A stretch of DNA of 64,000 nucleotides from Enterobacteriaceae bacterium (GCA_902363335.1 CABIZV010000001.1:744001-808000); one strand, 5' to 3'. Shown: positions 9,137 through 18,117, counted from the stretch's first letter. Notes: a model not told the origin generated them from the letters alone. A program made the numbers and translations.

Positions 9137-9460
9137 TCAACGCTTAGGATTTTGCAACTGGCAGTTATTTAAAACAATATGGTCGCGCTTGTAGACCGTC
9201 GCTTCATTACCTTTCGACCAGAACACATAGATTCCATCGGTATAACGCGCGCCTGAAGCGGACATGCCCTGGGTCAGATTGAGCTGTTGGTTGTCATAGA
9301 TAAAGCTCACCTGCTGGCGAGGATTATTCAGATGTACCGTCAGCGGTTTTTCTTCACACTGATACTCCAGCGTATCGGTGTGCATACGTTCCATAAATTG
9401 GTTGTAGGTACTACACCCGGCCAGCATCAAAGGGACAACAGCAATCAGTATTTTTTTCAT
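9137..9460 (-). CDS. mliC: Membrane-bound inhibitor of C-type lysozyme (lipoprotein)
   Basis: Lipoprotein that inhibits host c-type lysozyme from the outer membrane. A signal peptide ends in the lipobox LAGC, with the lipidated Cys at residue 16. The MliC domain follows, with the conserved motifs SASGARYTDGIYVFWSKGNEATVY and a disulfide-type Cys pair (CEEKP... and NNCQLQN). Length is 107 aa (E. coli YdhA/MliC 109). It lies between anmK and pdxH on the same strand, as in E. coli. Confidence 0.95.
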   Translation of the reverse strand: MKKILIAVVPLMLAGCSTYNQFMERMHTDTLEYQCEEKPLTVHLNNPRQQVSFIYDNQQLNLTQGMSASGARYTDGIYVFWSKGNEATVYKRDHIVLNNCQLQNPKR

Positions 9461-9551
9461 TTTTCAGGCCTTACGACTTTCTCATTCATGGAGTCATTTC
9501 ACACTCCCGTTTAGGCTAATTCTACAGGCCTGCTGTAAAAGATGATTTCAG

Positions 9552-10676
9552 TTAACTCTTATTATTCTGAGGGTTTGCGGGAAAAATTGCCCCCAATACG
9601 CTAGCCTCAGAAGCGCCGGTGACCGACGGTAAATTTCCGGGCAATCCGGCAACGGTTCGCCAGGCAAGCCAGGCAAAGGCCAGCGCTTCCATATCGTCAC
9701 CGCTAATACCGTATTTATCCGTTGCCGCCACTTCAGTGCCGGCCAGCAGTCCGGCAAGACGCGCCATCACCAGCGGGTTACGACTTCCACCGCCGCAGAC
9801 CAGCAGACGGTCGCATCCGCCACTGAGCATCACCTGCTCTGCGATGGTCACCGCCGTCAACTCCGCAAGCGTAGCCTGCACATCTTGCGGACGCAGCCCC
9901 GGATAACGGGTCAGGAACTGTGCCAGCCAGCCATAATTAAAGTATTCACGACCGGTACTCTTTGGCGCCGGGGCCGCAAAATACGGGTCGCTTAACATGT
10001 CCTGCAATAGCGGCAGAATAACTTTACCGTCGTTTGCCCACTCGGCATCTTTATCGTACGGCTTAGCAAGGTTTCGCCAGATCCAGGCATCCATCAGCAT
10101 ATTTCCAGGGCCGGTATCAAACCCCCGTACAGGCTGACCTGGCACCAATAAGGAAAGGTTAGCGATGCCGCCGATATTGAGGATCATCCGGCGCTCGCCT
10201 GGATGCATAAGCAATGCCTGGTGAAAGGCAGGAACCAGCGGCGCGCCCTGCCCGCCGAGCGCCATATCGCGACGACGAAAATCACCGACCACACTAACGC
10301 CCGTGCGCGCGGCAATAATATTGTTATCGCCAATTTGCATCGTATGCGGCGCGTCCCCTTTCGGCTCATGCCAGACCGTTTGTCCGTGACAACCAATCGC
10401 CACGATATCCTGCGGTTTGAGGTGTTCGCGTTCCATGAGCGCGAGGATGGCATCAGCAAACAGATGCCCCAACCGATTATCCAGTTGGCCAAGCTGAGAG
10501 AGCGTGAGCGGCTGTCCTTGACAGATAGCCAGAACGGCTTCTTTCAGCGCGATGGGAATGGGCCAGGACAGGCTCGCGAGCTGCGCTACGCGGGTTTCAT
10601 CAATTGCTGCCAGCACCACATCCACACCGTCAAGACTGGTTCCTGACATAACGCCAATATATCGCCCTGATTTCAT
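9552..10676 (-). CDS. anmK: Anhydro-N-acetylmuramic acid kinase
   Basis: Cleaves and phosphorylates anhydroMurNAc to MurNAc-6-phosphate in cell-wall recycling; it cooperates with NagZ, encoded at 52 kb. The N-terminal phosphate-binding motif MSGTSLDGVDVVL and the second nucleotide motif LLVCGGGSRNPLVM of the actin-like ATPase fold are present. Length is 374 aa (E. coli 369). It is divergent from slyB across a 266-base intergenic region. Confidence 0.96.
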   Translation of the reverse strand: MKSGRYIGVMSGTSLDGVDVVLAAIDETRVAQLASLSWPIPIALKEAVLAICQGQPLTLSQLGQLDNRLGHLFADAILALMEREHLKPQDIVAIGCHGQTVWHEPKGDAPHTMQIGDNNIIAARTGVSVVGDFRRRDMALGGQGAPLVPAFHQALLMHPGERRMILNIGGIANLSLLVPGQPVRGFDTGPGNMLMDAWIWRNLAKPYDKDAEWANDGKVILPLLQDMLSDPYFAAPAPKSTGREYFNYGWLAQFLTRYPGLRPQDVQATLAELTAVTIAEQVMLSGGCDRLLVCGGGSRNPLVMARLAGLLAGTEVAATDKYGISGDDMEALAFAWLAWRTVAGLPGNLPSVTGASEASVLGAIFPANPQNNKS

Positions 10677-10804
10677 ACGCTGTCCTTAGTCAACTTTGCA
10701 AAGTCAACACTCCACCATAAAGCGACAGGTAATGCTATTGACTCATAATATTTTTTAACAAAATGGTGGCCATCTGGGTCAATGTCGTCCTTGAAATAAG
10801 GACG

Positions 10805-10848
10805 CGTTTAACGTTGGTTAAAGCTGTTTAGATTATTCTCATTAATAA
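10805..10848 (+). promoter_or_regulatory. Candidate PhoP-responsive promoter of slyB
   Basis: Three five-base repeats GTTTA, GGTTA and GTTTA occur at 10806, 10816 and 10826, one helical turn apart, and a -10-like TAATAAT follows 12 bases after the last one. PhoP boxes are direct repeats of (T/G)GTTTA and sit at this distance from the -10, and slyB is a known PhoPQ target. The 10-base periodicity is one base shorter than the usual 11-base repeat distance, so this is a candidate only. Confidence 0.45.
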
Positions 10849-10942
10849 TAAATGCGGAGTGTATGACCCCTTCGACCAAATACCATATAATTGTTCTGTA
10901 TGGATGCTCATAAGAGCAATTCTCGTGAACTGGAGATTCATA

Positions 10943-11410
10943 ATGATGTTACGTGTATTGGCTGTTTCAATGATTGGTTTATCCCTGGCCGGATGTGCCG
11001 GCAACAGCGGCCTGTCCGGTGATGTTTACTCGGCATCCGAGGCGAAACAGGTCCAGAACGTGACCTACGGTACGATTGTCCACGTTCGTCCTGTTCAGAT
11101 TCAGGGCGGTGATGAAAGTAACGTAATCGGTGCCATTGGTGGCGCGGTGTTGGGTGGCTTCCTCGGTAACACCGTCGGTGGCGGTACCGGACGCTCTCTG
11201 GCTACCGCAGCGGGTGCTGTGGCTGGCGGCGTAGCGGGTCAAGGTGTTCAGGGCGCGATGAATAAAACTCAGGGTGTTGAGCTTGAGATCCGTAAAGATG
11301 ACGGTAACACCATTATGGTGGTGCAGAAACAAGGCGATACCCGCTTCTCTGCTGGTCAGCGCGTCGTGATGGCAAGCAACGGCAGCCAGGTCACCGTTTC
11401 ACCACGTTAA
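10943..11410 (+). CDS. slyB: Outer membrane lipoprotein SlyB
   Basis: Outer-membrane lipoprotein known to shield the outer membrane under PhoPQ-sensed stress. The signal peptide ends in LAGC with the lipidated Cys at residue 18. A glycine-zipper hairpin (about residues 60-100, GAIGGAVLGGFLGNTVGGG) is followed by a beta C-terminal region. Length is 155 aa, as in E. coli; the ATG at 10943 is preceded by TGGAG. Longer in-frame starts upstream would disrupt the signal peptide and are rejected. A hairpin at 11423-11441 follows the gene. Confidence 0.96.
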   Translation: MMLRVLAVSMIGLSLAGCAGNSGLSGDVYSASEAKQVQNVTYGTIVHVRPVQIQGGDESNVIGAIGGAVLGGFLGNTVGGGTGRSLATAAGAVAGGVAGQGVQGAMNKTQGVELEIRKDDGNTIMVVQKQGDTRFSAGQRVVMASNGSQVTVSPR

Positions 11411-11612
11411 TTTAACGTCAAGCGTGGCCTTATTGGCCACGTATTCCCCCTTCTCAATCCAATCACATTCATATTGTGAATATAATGTTGGCATTTGGCT
11501 AATCTATTATTTGCGCCCGGACAATATTTCTTTACCGTAAATCACGTAAACTAAAGCCATAGAGGGCCAGGAAGCCCAGAATTGAAACGCTTAGCGTAAA
11601 CAGGACGCATCT

Positions 11613-12971
11613 ATGCTTTTAAATTTCCCACGGCAACGTTTTTTGATTTATCTTACCATTACGCTTATTGGTACATTGCTGCTCAATCATTTTTCGAATG
11701 TCGTCATAAGACATGTTCCGGCAATTGCGCCTATTCTATTTCCTACTTTGACCATTTTTCTGATGGTCTTTCATACCATGATCGCCGTGTTTATGATCAT
11801 GAAGTATTTATGTGACAAAAGGCGCCTCTACCTGGTTCCCATCGCGTTCGCCTTCGCCTCCTCTGCCTTGCTGATGCTTGGAACGCTAAAAAGCTACCCC
11901 AACTGGTTTTTATGCGGTGGGTTGAATATCACCAATTATAATGATGCATTGATATTTTTCTCATTCCGTAATTTCATGATGGCTGTACTTTTTATTACTT
12001 CAGTTATTCTGTATGCTTTTAAAACTACAGCTATGCATACACGAAAAATCCATTTTATAATCATTAGCGTGATTGTTCTTTTTAGTCTCTCGACGATGTG
12101 GCTTGCTTGGTTATACTCCAGTAATAACCCACTGCTAAGCGTCGAATTCATTGATAATAACACCTTTAAATATTCTAATGTTTGGCTGACGGTTATTAGC
12201 TGGTCCTTAATATGCATTTGGATACTGGCGCTGCTGATCATTTTACTTATTACACAATTGCGCAATATTTTTTGGTACAGTGGAGCTTTCTTTTGCTCCT
12301 GCTATATATTTACGCTATTCGTGCTAATGACAGGTCAGGACACTGCGAGCTACAGCTGGTATCAGGCTCGGCTATTTGAAACCATCTCAACGCTGTTCCT
12401 TATCTTTGTTCTGTTCTGCGACGTGTTTACGCTCTACCGTCAGTCCAATACCAAATACCTGAATTCATACCAGAACTCCATCCGCGACCCATTAACGCGG
12501 CTGTACAATCGTAGTTATTTCTATGACTCATTCACCGCTTTGCTGCCGGCCATTGCTTCTGGCCATCCGGTCTCGGTTATCGTCAGCGATCTTGACCACT
12601 TCAAGCGCATCAATGATAAGTACGGGCACCTGCAGGGGGACAAGGTCATTCAGTTTGTCTCTAAAGTACTCCAGGATTCTGTACGTCAGAACGATATTGC
12701 CGCGCGTATTGGCGGTGAAGAATTTGCCCTGTTGCTGGTAAATACCTCCCCTGAAGTTGCACAGTCCGTTGCTGAACGCATTCGACTGGCTATTAGTCAG
12801 CACGATACTGAAAGTAGCCTCAATCAGCTGCCGGAGCCAATAACGATCAGTATGGGCGTGTTTACCGCCATCGATCTGTCGATACCGGTAGAAGAGTGCG
12901 TGCGTCGGGCGGATGAAGCGATGTACCGAGCGAAAAGCGCAGGCCGAAATCGGGTGGTGGTCTGGGAATAA
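11613..12971 (+). CDS. Membrane-anchored diguanylate cyclase (GGDEF protein) inserted between slyB and slyA
   Basis: Predicted c-di-GMP synthase. Residues 1 to about 285 are eight or so hydrophobic segments forming a membrane sensor domain (MASE4-like by general appearance, not confirmed). A GGDEF domain follows from DPLTRLYNRSYF (about 292) to the end. The active-site motif is GGEEF at residues 367-371, and the allosteric inhibitory RxxD (RQND) lies five residues before it, so both catalysis and product inhibition should work. The membrane half is clearly richer in A+T than its neighbours. E. coli and Salmonella have slyB and slyA directly adjacent, so this is an accessory insertion. The sensed signal is unknown. 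Confidence 0.9.
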   Translation: MLLNFPRQRFLIYLTITLIGTLLLNHFSNVVIRHVPAIAPILFPTLTIFLMVFHTMIAVFMIMKYLCDKRRLYLVPIAFAFASSALLMLGTLKSYPNWFLCGGLNITNYNDALIFFSFRNFMMAVLFITSVILYAFKTTAMHTRKIHFIIISVIVLFSLSTMWLAWLYSSNNPLLSVEFIDNNTFKYSNVWLTVISWSLICIWILALLIILLITQLRNIFWYSGAFFCSCYIFTLFVLMTGQDTASYSWYQARLFETISTLFLIFVLFCDVFTLYRQSNTKYLNSYQNSIRDPLTRLYNRSYFYDSFTALLPAIASGHPVSVIVSDLDHFKRINDKYGHLQGDKVIQFVSKVLQDSVRQNDIAARIGGEEFALLLVNTSPEVAQSVAERIRLAISQHDTESSLNQLPEPITISMGVFTAIDLSIPVEECVRRADEAMYRAKSAGRNRVVVWE

Positions 12972-12980
12972 ATGAAAGAA

Positions 12981-13007
12981 AAAAACCCGCGAGATTCGCG
13001 GGTTTTT
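12981..13007. terminator. Bidirectional terminator between the diguanylate cyclase gene and slyA
   Basis: AAAAACCCGCGA pairs with TCGCGGGTTTTT across a three-base loop, with T-runs on both strands. It serves both convergent genes. Confidence 0.9.
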
Positions 13008-13013
13008 GGGTCA

Positions 13014-13454
13014 TCAATCGCGTGATTGTAACTCGATGATATTTTGTTCCAGCTTGCGGATAAGCGTGGTCAATAAAGTCAGTTCCTCAGCAGAAACGCC
13101 CGCCAGGATATCACCACGGGTATGGCTAATCACCGCCTCCATCTGCTCGATGAGAGGTTCCGCTTTCTCCGTTAACTTAATGCGTTTAGCACGACGGTCA
13201 TTCGCACAGGTCTGGCGAGAGATTAAGCCTTTCTCTTCCAGTTGGTCCAGTGTACGTACCAGTGACGGCTGCTCAATACCAATCGCTTTAGCCAGTTGGA
13301 TTTGCGACTGCTCAGGTGGAAGCTGATGAATATTATGCAGCGTAACCCAGTGCGTCTGCGTCAGTTCCAGAGGTTTCAGGCGATGGTCAATCAGAGCACG
13401 CCAAATGCGCACCAACCGTGCCAGATCAGAACCTAATGGCGATTCCAATTTCAT
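13014..13454 (-). CDS. slyA: MarR-family transcriptional regulator SlyA
   Basis: Winged-helix dimeric regulator that counteracts H-NS silencing and controls envelope and virulence genes in enterobacteria. The DNA-binding segment QIQLAKAIGIEQPSLVRTLDQLEEKGLISR and wing residues NDRRAKRIKLT are essentially identical to E. coli SlyA; length is 146 aa (E. coli 144), with divergence confined to the C-terminal quarter. The ATG is preceded by AAGGAG. A perfect SlyA-type palindrome lies just upstream, suggesting autoregulation. The ydhIJK operon is divergent. Confidence 0.97.
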   Translation of the reverse strand: MKLESPLGSDLARLVRIWRALIDHRLKPLELTQTHWVTLHNIHQLPPEQSQIQLAKAIGIEQPSLVRTLDQLEEKGLISRQTCANDRRAKRIKLTEKAEPLIEQMEAVISHTRGDILAGVSAEELTLLTTLIRKLEQNIIELQSRD

Positions 13455-13464
13455 CTCCTTATAA

Positions 13465-13476
13465 TTAGCTTGCTAA
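13465..13476. promoter_or_regulatory. SlyA operator
   Basis: TTAGCTTGCTAA is a perfect 12-base palindrome, identical to the SlyA consensus TTAGCAAGCTAA read on the other strand. It starts 11 bases upstream of the slyA start codon, where binding would repress slyA and might affect divergent ydhIJK. Confidence 0.85.
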
Positions 13477-13649
13477 GTTATTATACTGATTTTAGAATAG
13501 TGTGCAGTATTTAAATTAGCAAAACAAATGAATTGCCACGTGCCCGCAAACGCGCGTCATGGATTACACTGTTACAAATGATGTTTATTTATTTCAAAAC
13601 ACGACATAACATCGAACCATAACGTCATAATCGCAAAGGATTTTTGCTT

Positions 13650-13886
13650 GTGAAGTCGAATTTCTACATTCCCGGGCTACCGCTACAAGATCTCGTCGTC
13701 GGCGCATCAATTTATTTTCCACCTTTATTCAAAGCGGTTCTTCTCGGCTTCCTTTTTTGGTTGCTAATCCACCGAACCTTACGCGACTGGATGTATGCCG
13801 GCGATATCTGGCACCCGCTGTTAATGGATCTCTCTTTTTTCGCCCTTTCCGTCTGCCTTGCGCTGATGATTCTGGTCTGGTGGTAA
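13650..13886 (+). CDS. ydhI: DUF1656 small inner membrane protein YdhI
   Basis: Small membrane protein with two hydrophobic helices around a basic loop; it belongs to the DUF1656/AaeX family that accompanies AaeAB-like efflux pumps. Choosing the GTG at 13650, nine bases after AAAGGA, gives 78 aa, the length of E. coli YdhI. The TTG at 13644 is too close to the ribosome binding site. The motif YAGDIWHPLLMDLS is typical. It is the first gene of the ydhIJK operon. Confidence 0.92.
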   Translation: MKSNFYIPGLPLQDLVVGASIYFPPLFKAVLLGFLFWLLIHRTLRDWMYAGDIWHPLLMDLSFFALSVCLALMILVWW

Positions 13887-13895
13887 CGTCGTCCT

Positions 13896-14756
13896 ATGAA
13901 AAAGCTTAAATATTTCTCCACGCTGTTAATCGCGGCACTTGCCATCGTTGCCGTCTGGTTTGTCTGGAATTATTACATGCAGTCACCGTGGACCCGAGAC
14001 GGCAAAATCCGCGCCGAACAGGTGGACGTCACGCCTCAGGTTTCCGGTAGCATACTGACCCTCAACGTCAAAGATAACCAGTTCGTGAAGGCGGGTGAGA
14101 CGCTGTTCACCATTGATCCGACGCCGTGGAAGATTGCGCTGATGAACGCCGACGCAAAACTGGCTAAAGCCCAGTCTGAGCTTTCCCGTGCCAGCAATGA
14201 AGCCGCTCGCCGCCGCGGTCTTTCTGCTAATGCTATCTCTGCAGAAGATCGTGAAGCCTCTAATATGGCGCTAAAAGTGGCCCAGGCTAACGCTGACGCC
14301 GCCAAAGCAGAACGAGCTCATGCCCAGTGGCAGCTTACCCAAACCGATGTCAAAGCGCCCGTTGATGGATGGGTCACCAACCTGACCACTCGCGTCGGTA
14401 ACTATGCCGCCATTGGCCACCCAGTGTTTGCACTCATCGACAGCCACTCATTTTATGTCGTGGGATATTTTGAAGAAACGAAGCTGCGCCATATCCGGGA
14501 GGGTGACCGCGCTGATATCGTTTTATACAGCGACAATAAAAGGTTACAGGGTCACGTATCCAGCATTGGTCGTGCGATTCACGATCAGAGCCTGGCGGCT
14601 GACGGTTCACTGGTTGCCGATATCAAGCCCACCATTCCATGGGTTCGCCTGGCACAGCGTGTGCCTGTGCGTATTCAGTTTGATGCTCTGCCAGCCGAGA
14701 CTTTATTGGTCGCCGGGACAACCTGTACCGTTTCTATTGTCGGTAAGCCGCAATGA
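13896..14756 (+). CDS. ydhJ: HlyD/AaeA-type membrane fusion protein YdhJ
   Basis: Periplasmic adaptor of a FUSC-type efflux system. An N-terminal helix (about residues 6-26) anchors it, followed by a barrel-sandwich/lipoyl half (QVDVTPQVSGSILTLNVKDN), an alpha-hairpin rich in Ala/Lys/Glu (about 85-145) and the second lipoyl half (DVKAPVDGWVTNLTTRVG). Length is 286 aa (E. coli 285). It starts nine bases after ydhI and overlaps ydhK by four bases. The pump's substrate is not established. Confidence 0.93.
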   Translation: MKKLKYFSTLLIAALAIVAVWFVWNYYMQSPWTRDGKIRAEQVDVTPQVSGSILTLNVKDNQFVKAGETLFTIDPTPWKIALMNADAKLAKAQSELSRASNEAARRRGLSANAISAEDREASNMALKVAQANADAAKAERAHAQWQLTQTDVKAPVDGWVTNLTTRVGNYAAIGHPVFALIDSHSFYVVGYFEETKLRHIREGDRADIVLYSDNKRLQGHVSSIGRAIHDQSLAADGSLVADIKPTIPWVRLAQRVPVRIQFDALPAETLLVAGTTCTVSIVGKPQ

Positions 14757-16777
14757 CCATCCCCAGCCTGACGTGGGCGTCACTGCCGTGGGTGAAAGCG
14801 ACGTCGCCGCAGTGGCGCTATGCGCTGCGCAATACCTTCGCCATGTGTCTGGCGCTGAGTATTGCCTACTGGCTGAATCTGGATGAGCCCTATTGGGCAA
14901 TGACCTCCGCAGCGGTGGTCAGCTTTCCCACCGTAGGCGGTGTAATCAGTAAAAGTCTGGGCCGCATTGCCGGCAGTTTATTGGGCGCCAGCGCCGCCAT
15001 TTTGATTGCCGGACACACTCTTACCGACCCGTGGTTTTTTCTGTTCGCCATGTCAGGCTGGCTGGCCTTGTGTACCTGGGCCTGTGCGATGTACACCAAC
15101 AACGTCGCCTATGCGTTTCAGCTAGCAGGCTACACCTGCGCTATCATTGCCTTCCCAATTATTAATGTGGTGGACGCCACCAGGCTCTGGGAAATTGCCC
15201 AGGCGCGCGTTTGTGAAGTGATCGTCGGTATTCTTTGCGGCGGCCTGATGATGATGATCCTGCCCAGCACCTCGGACGGTAGCGCCCTGCTCACGGCATT
15301 GAAAAACATGCACGCCCGCCTGCTGGAACACGCCAGCTTGCTTTGGCAACCGGTGACGACTGACGCGATTCGCTCAGCGCACCAGAGCGTAATAAGCCAG
15401 ATCCTGACCATGAACCTGCTGCGTATTCAGGCATTCTGGAGCCACTATCGGCTGCGCAGACAAAATAAGCTGCTTAACTACCTGCTACACCAGCAGCTAC
15501 GCCTGACCAGCGTTATCTCCAGCCTGCGCCGCCTGATGATGAACTGGCCGGATGCGCCACCAACTATTCGCCCGGTGCTGGAACAATTGCTGCAAGCGCT
15601 CGCTAAACCCAACTGCGACGCCTACACCATCGCCCGTATTATTGCGCCGCTGGCCCCTCACGATCATCAAAACTACCGTCATCATGCCTTCTGGCACCGT
15701 CTGCGTTACTTCTGCAGACTCTATATCAGCACCAGTCAGTGGCTGCGGCGGCTAGAAAGCGCCTCGGTTATCACCGAGTTTTCCGTCCCGGCCGCCCCTG
15801 CACTGATGCGACATACCGATCATGCCGAAGCCGCCTGGAGCGGCATCCGCACCTTCTTTGCGTTAGTCAGCATCGGCGCTTTGAGCATCAGCACGCAATG
15901 GGAATCGGGCGCTGCGGCACTGACGCTGGCGGCAATTTGCTGCGTGTTGTACTCAAACGTACCGTCCCCCTACAGTTCATTGACCTTATTATTGCGTACG
16001 CTGGTGCTGCTCTCTGTTTTCAGCTTTGGCGTTAAATTTGGTTTGATGGTGCAGATAAGCGACCTGTGGCAGTTTATGCTGTTTCTGTTCCCGTTACTGG
16101 TGACGATGCAGCTGCTCAAGCTGCAAATTCCCAAGCAGGCCAGGCTTTGGGGATCGTTAATTGTCTTTATGGGATCGTTTATTGCCGTCACCAATCCGCC
16201 GGTTTATAACTTTGCCGATTTCCTCAATGATAACCTGGCCAAAATTATCGGCGTTGGGCTAGCCTGGCTGGCCTTTGCCGTACTGACGCCAGGTTCTGAC
16301 GCCCGTAAAAGCCGCCGCCACATTCGTGCGTTACGGCGTCACTTTGTTGATCAGTTGAGTCGTCATCCTGATAATAGCGAACATGAATTTGAATCTCTTG
16401 TTTATCATCACGTTAGCCAATTGAGCACCAGCCAGGACGAACCGGCTCGTCGCTGGTTATTACGCTGGGGCGTGGTGCTGCTGAACTGTTCACATGTGGT
16501 ATGGCAACTACGCGGCTGGGAAGCGCGTTCAGACCCACTCTCGCAGGTGCGCGATATGGCGATTGGTTTGTTGCGGGATGTGATGAGTGAACGAGGAGTG
16601 CAACAGCGTCCATTGGCAGCTACGTTGCAGGAATTACAGCGAATTTGCGACACCCTTTCCCACCATCATCAACCGGCTGCGCGCGAGCTGGCTTCTATTC
16701 TGTGGCGTCTTTACTGCTCGCTTTCACAGCTTGAAACAGCGCCGACGCCCGGTACGCTCACCGAGCAGACGGCGTGA
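14753..16777 (+). CDS. ydhK: FUSC/AaeB-family efflux transporter YdhK
   Basis: Inner-membrane transporter of the fusaric acid resistance (FUSC) family, partner of YdhJ and YdhI. Two hydrophobic bundles (about residues 25-175 and 365-520) flank cytoplasmic regions, a duplicated arrangement seen in AaeB. Length is 674 aa (E. coli 670). It overlaps ydhJ by ATGA. In E. coli and Salmonella sodC follows; here the next gene is ydhF and the 42-base gap leaves no room for sodC. A hairpin (16787-16810) without a T-run follows the stop. Confidence 0.94.
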   Translation: MTIPSLTWASLPWVKATSPQWRYALRNTFAMCLALSIAYWLNLDEPYWAMTSAAVVSFPTVGGVISKSLGRIAGSLLGASAAILIAGHTLTDPWFFLFAMSGWLALCTWACAMYTNNVAYAFQLAGYTCAIIAFPIINVVDATRLWEIAQARVCEVIVGILCGGLMMMILPSTSDGSALLTALKNMHARLLEHASLLWQPVTTDAIRSAHQSVISQILTMNLLRIQAFWSHYRLRRQNKLLNYLLHQQLRLTSVISSLRRLMMNWPDAPPTIRPVLEQLLQALAKPNCDAYTIARIIAPLAPHDHQNYRHHAFWHRLRYFCRLYISTSQWLRRLESASVITEFSVPAAPALMRHTDHAEAAWSGIRTFFALVSIGALSISTQWESGAAALTLAAICCVLYSNVPSPYSSLTLLLRTLVLLSVFSFGVKFGLMVQISDLWQFMLFLFPLLVTMQLLKLQIPKQARLWGSLIVFMGSFIAVTNPPVYNFADFLNDNLAKIIGVGLAWLAFAVLTPGSDARKSRRHIRALRRHFVDQLSRHPDNSEHEFESLVYHHVSQLSTSQDEPARRWLLRWGVVLLNCSHVVWQLRGWEARSDPLSQVRDMAIGLLRDVMSERGVQQRPLAATLQELQRICDTLSHHHQPAARELASILWRLYCSLSQLETAPTPGTLTEQTA

Positions 16778-16819
16778 TAGATGAGCGGCAGACGGTAAAA
16801 CCCGTCTGCCTATTGATGC

Positions 16820-17716
16820 TTACGGTACGTCGTAGCCAAGCGCCGCTTTACGGATGCGGAACCACTGCTGTCGCGTCATATCGAGCGACTGCGCCACAAT
16901 CGCAGAACGCACGCGCTCAATTTTACCAGAACCGATTATCGGTAACGGCTGCGACGGCAGACGCATAATCCACGCATAAACCACCTGCTCAATACTGCCG
17001 GCATTCAGCTCATTGGCCACCTGCGCCAGCTCATCGCGCAGCGGTTGGAATTCATCATCATTAAACAGGCGACCACCGCCCAGACAAGACCAGGCCATCG
17101 GACGAATACGCAGCTGCTGCAGCTGATCCAGCGTACCATCAAGCAGCGTTGGCTGATGAATCGGGGAGATCTCAACCTGATTGGTTGACAGGGTGAAAGG
17201 CAAGCGCGATTGCAGCAAGGTGAACTGCGCCGGGGTAAAGTTCGAGACGCCGAAATGTCGCACTTTTCCGCTCTGGTGTAGCGTGAGGAATGCCTGGGCC
17301 ACTTCATCGGCATCCATTAGGGGATCGGGGCGGTGGATCAGCAGTAAATCGAGTACATCCGTCGATAAATTACGCAACGACTGTTCGGCGCTATGGATGA
17401 TATGGTTGCTGTCGGTGATGTAGTGCCCGAGGGTATTTTCGGGTTTAGCAGTGGTTGCGATGCCACATTTGGTGACAATTTCCATCCGCTCACGAAGGTG
17501 CGGCGCCAGCTTCAAAGCCTCACCGAAGGCCGCTTCACACTGGTAGCCGCCGTAAATGTCCGCATGGTCAACGGTGGTCACGCCGAGATCCAGATGCTCT
17601 TCAATAAAGCTCACCAGTTGCCGAGCAGACATGTTCCACTCCATCAAACGCCAGTAACCCATCACAAAGCGCGAAAATTCCGGGCCCTGCGGCGCCAGGG
17701 TAATACGTTGAACCAT
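16820..17716 (-). CDS. ydhF: Aldo/keto reductase-family oxidoreductase YdhF
   Basis: Predicted NADPH-dependent oxidoreductase with the TIM-barrel aldo/keto reductase fold. The substrate site motif VDHADIYGGY with the catalytic Asp/Tyr, TKCGIA with the Lys, and HRPDPLMD are present, as is the C-terminal cofactor motif LPIIGSGKIERV. Length is 298 aa, as in E. coli, starting at the ATG at 17716 (preceded by AGGAAA). A much longer upstream frame exists but overlaps ydhL and lacks homology. The natural substrate is unknown. Confidence 0.94.
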   Translation of the reverse strand: MVQRITLAPQGPEFSRFVMGYWRLMEWNMSARQLVSFIEEHLDLGVTTVDHADIYGGYQCEAAFGEALKLAPHLRERMEIVTKCGIATTAKPENTLGHYITDSNHIIHSAEQSLRNLSTDVLDLLLIHRPDPLMDADEVAQAFLTLHQSGKVRHFGVSNFTPAQFTLLQSRLPFTLSTNQVEISPIHQPTLLDGTLDQLQQLRIRPMAWSCLGGGRLFNDDEFQPLRDELAQVANELNAGSIEQVVYAWIMRLPSQPLPIIGSGKIERVRSAIVAQSLDMTRQQWFRIRKAALGYDVP

Positions 17717-17765
17717 GACCATTTCCTCTGAAAAAAATTGTTCTCGAGTATACGCATTTTTGCGT

Positions 17766-18005
17766 TTAAAACAGTGAGGGCTGCTGAGGTTCTTCAACGT
17801 TATCAGGCTTGGCTGCACGCAATTTGCGCAATAACCGCTGGCGACACAGTCGCAGAACATCCTGCTTTTGCCCATCGCTCATATTTTGCCAGTTAAAGCG
17901 CTCCTCCCGGCTGCGAAAACAGCCGCGACAAAATCCGCGCTCATCCGCCTGACATATTCCCCGGCATGGACTTTGAACCGGGAAAAACTCCAGTTGCTCC
18001 GCCAC
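17766..18005 (-). CDS. ydhL: DUF1289 cysteine-rich protein YdhL
   Basis: Small protein of 79 aa, the E. coli length. Four conserved Cys near the N-terminus (CRGICQADERGFCRGC) look like a small metal or Fe-S site, followed by RxxEE..W and a basic C-terminus. It lies just upstream of ydhF on the same strand, with a 49-base gap, so the two may be co-transcribed. Function is not known. Confidence 0.92.
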   Translation of the reverse strand: MAEQLEFFPVQSPCRGICQADERGFCRGCFRSREERFNWQNMSDGQKQDVLRLCRQRLLRKLRAAKPDNVEEPQQPSLF

Positions 18006-18117
18006 GTTAGCCCCCTTTTACCTCGTTATCCTTTCATTGAAGACGTTTAACTCTATGGACGCAACTTTTCTTAGTAATAGAGCTTATCGGGCTGCTTTTT
18101 CAAAAATAGGGTTGCAT

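Noticed and set aside
16787..16810. GGCAGACGG/CCGTCTGCC hairpin after ydhK as a terminator
   Set aside because: The stem is good but neither strand has a T-run after it; it may only block 3' decay, so it was not listed as a terminator.
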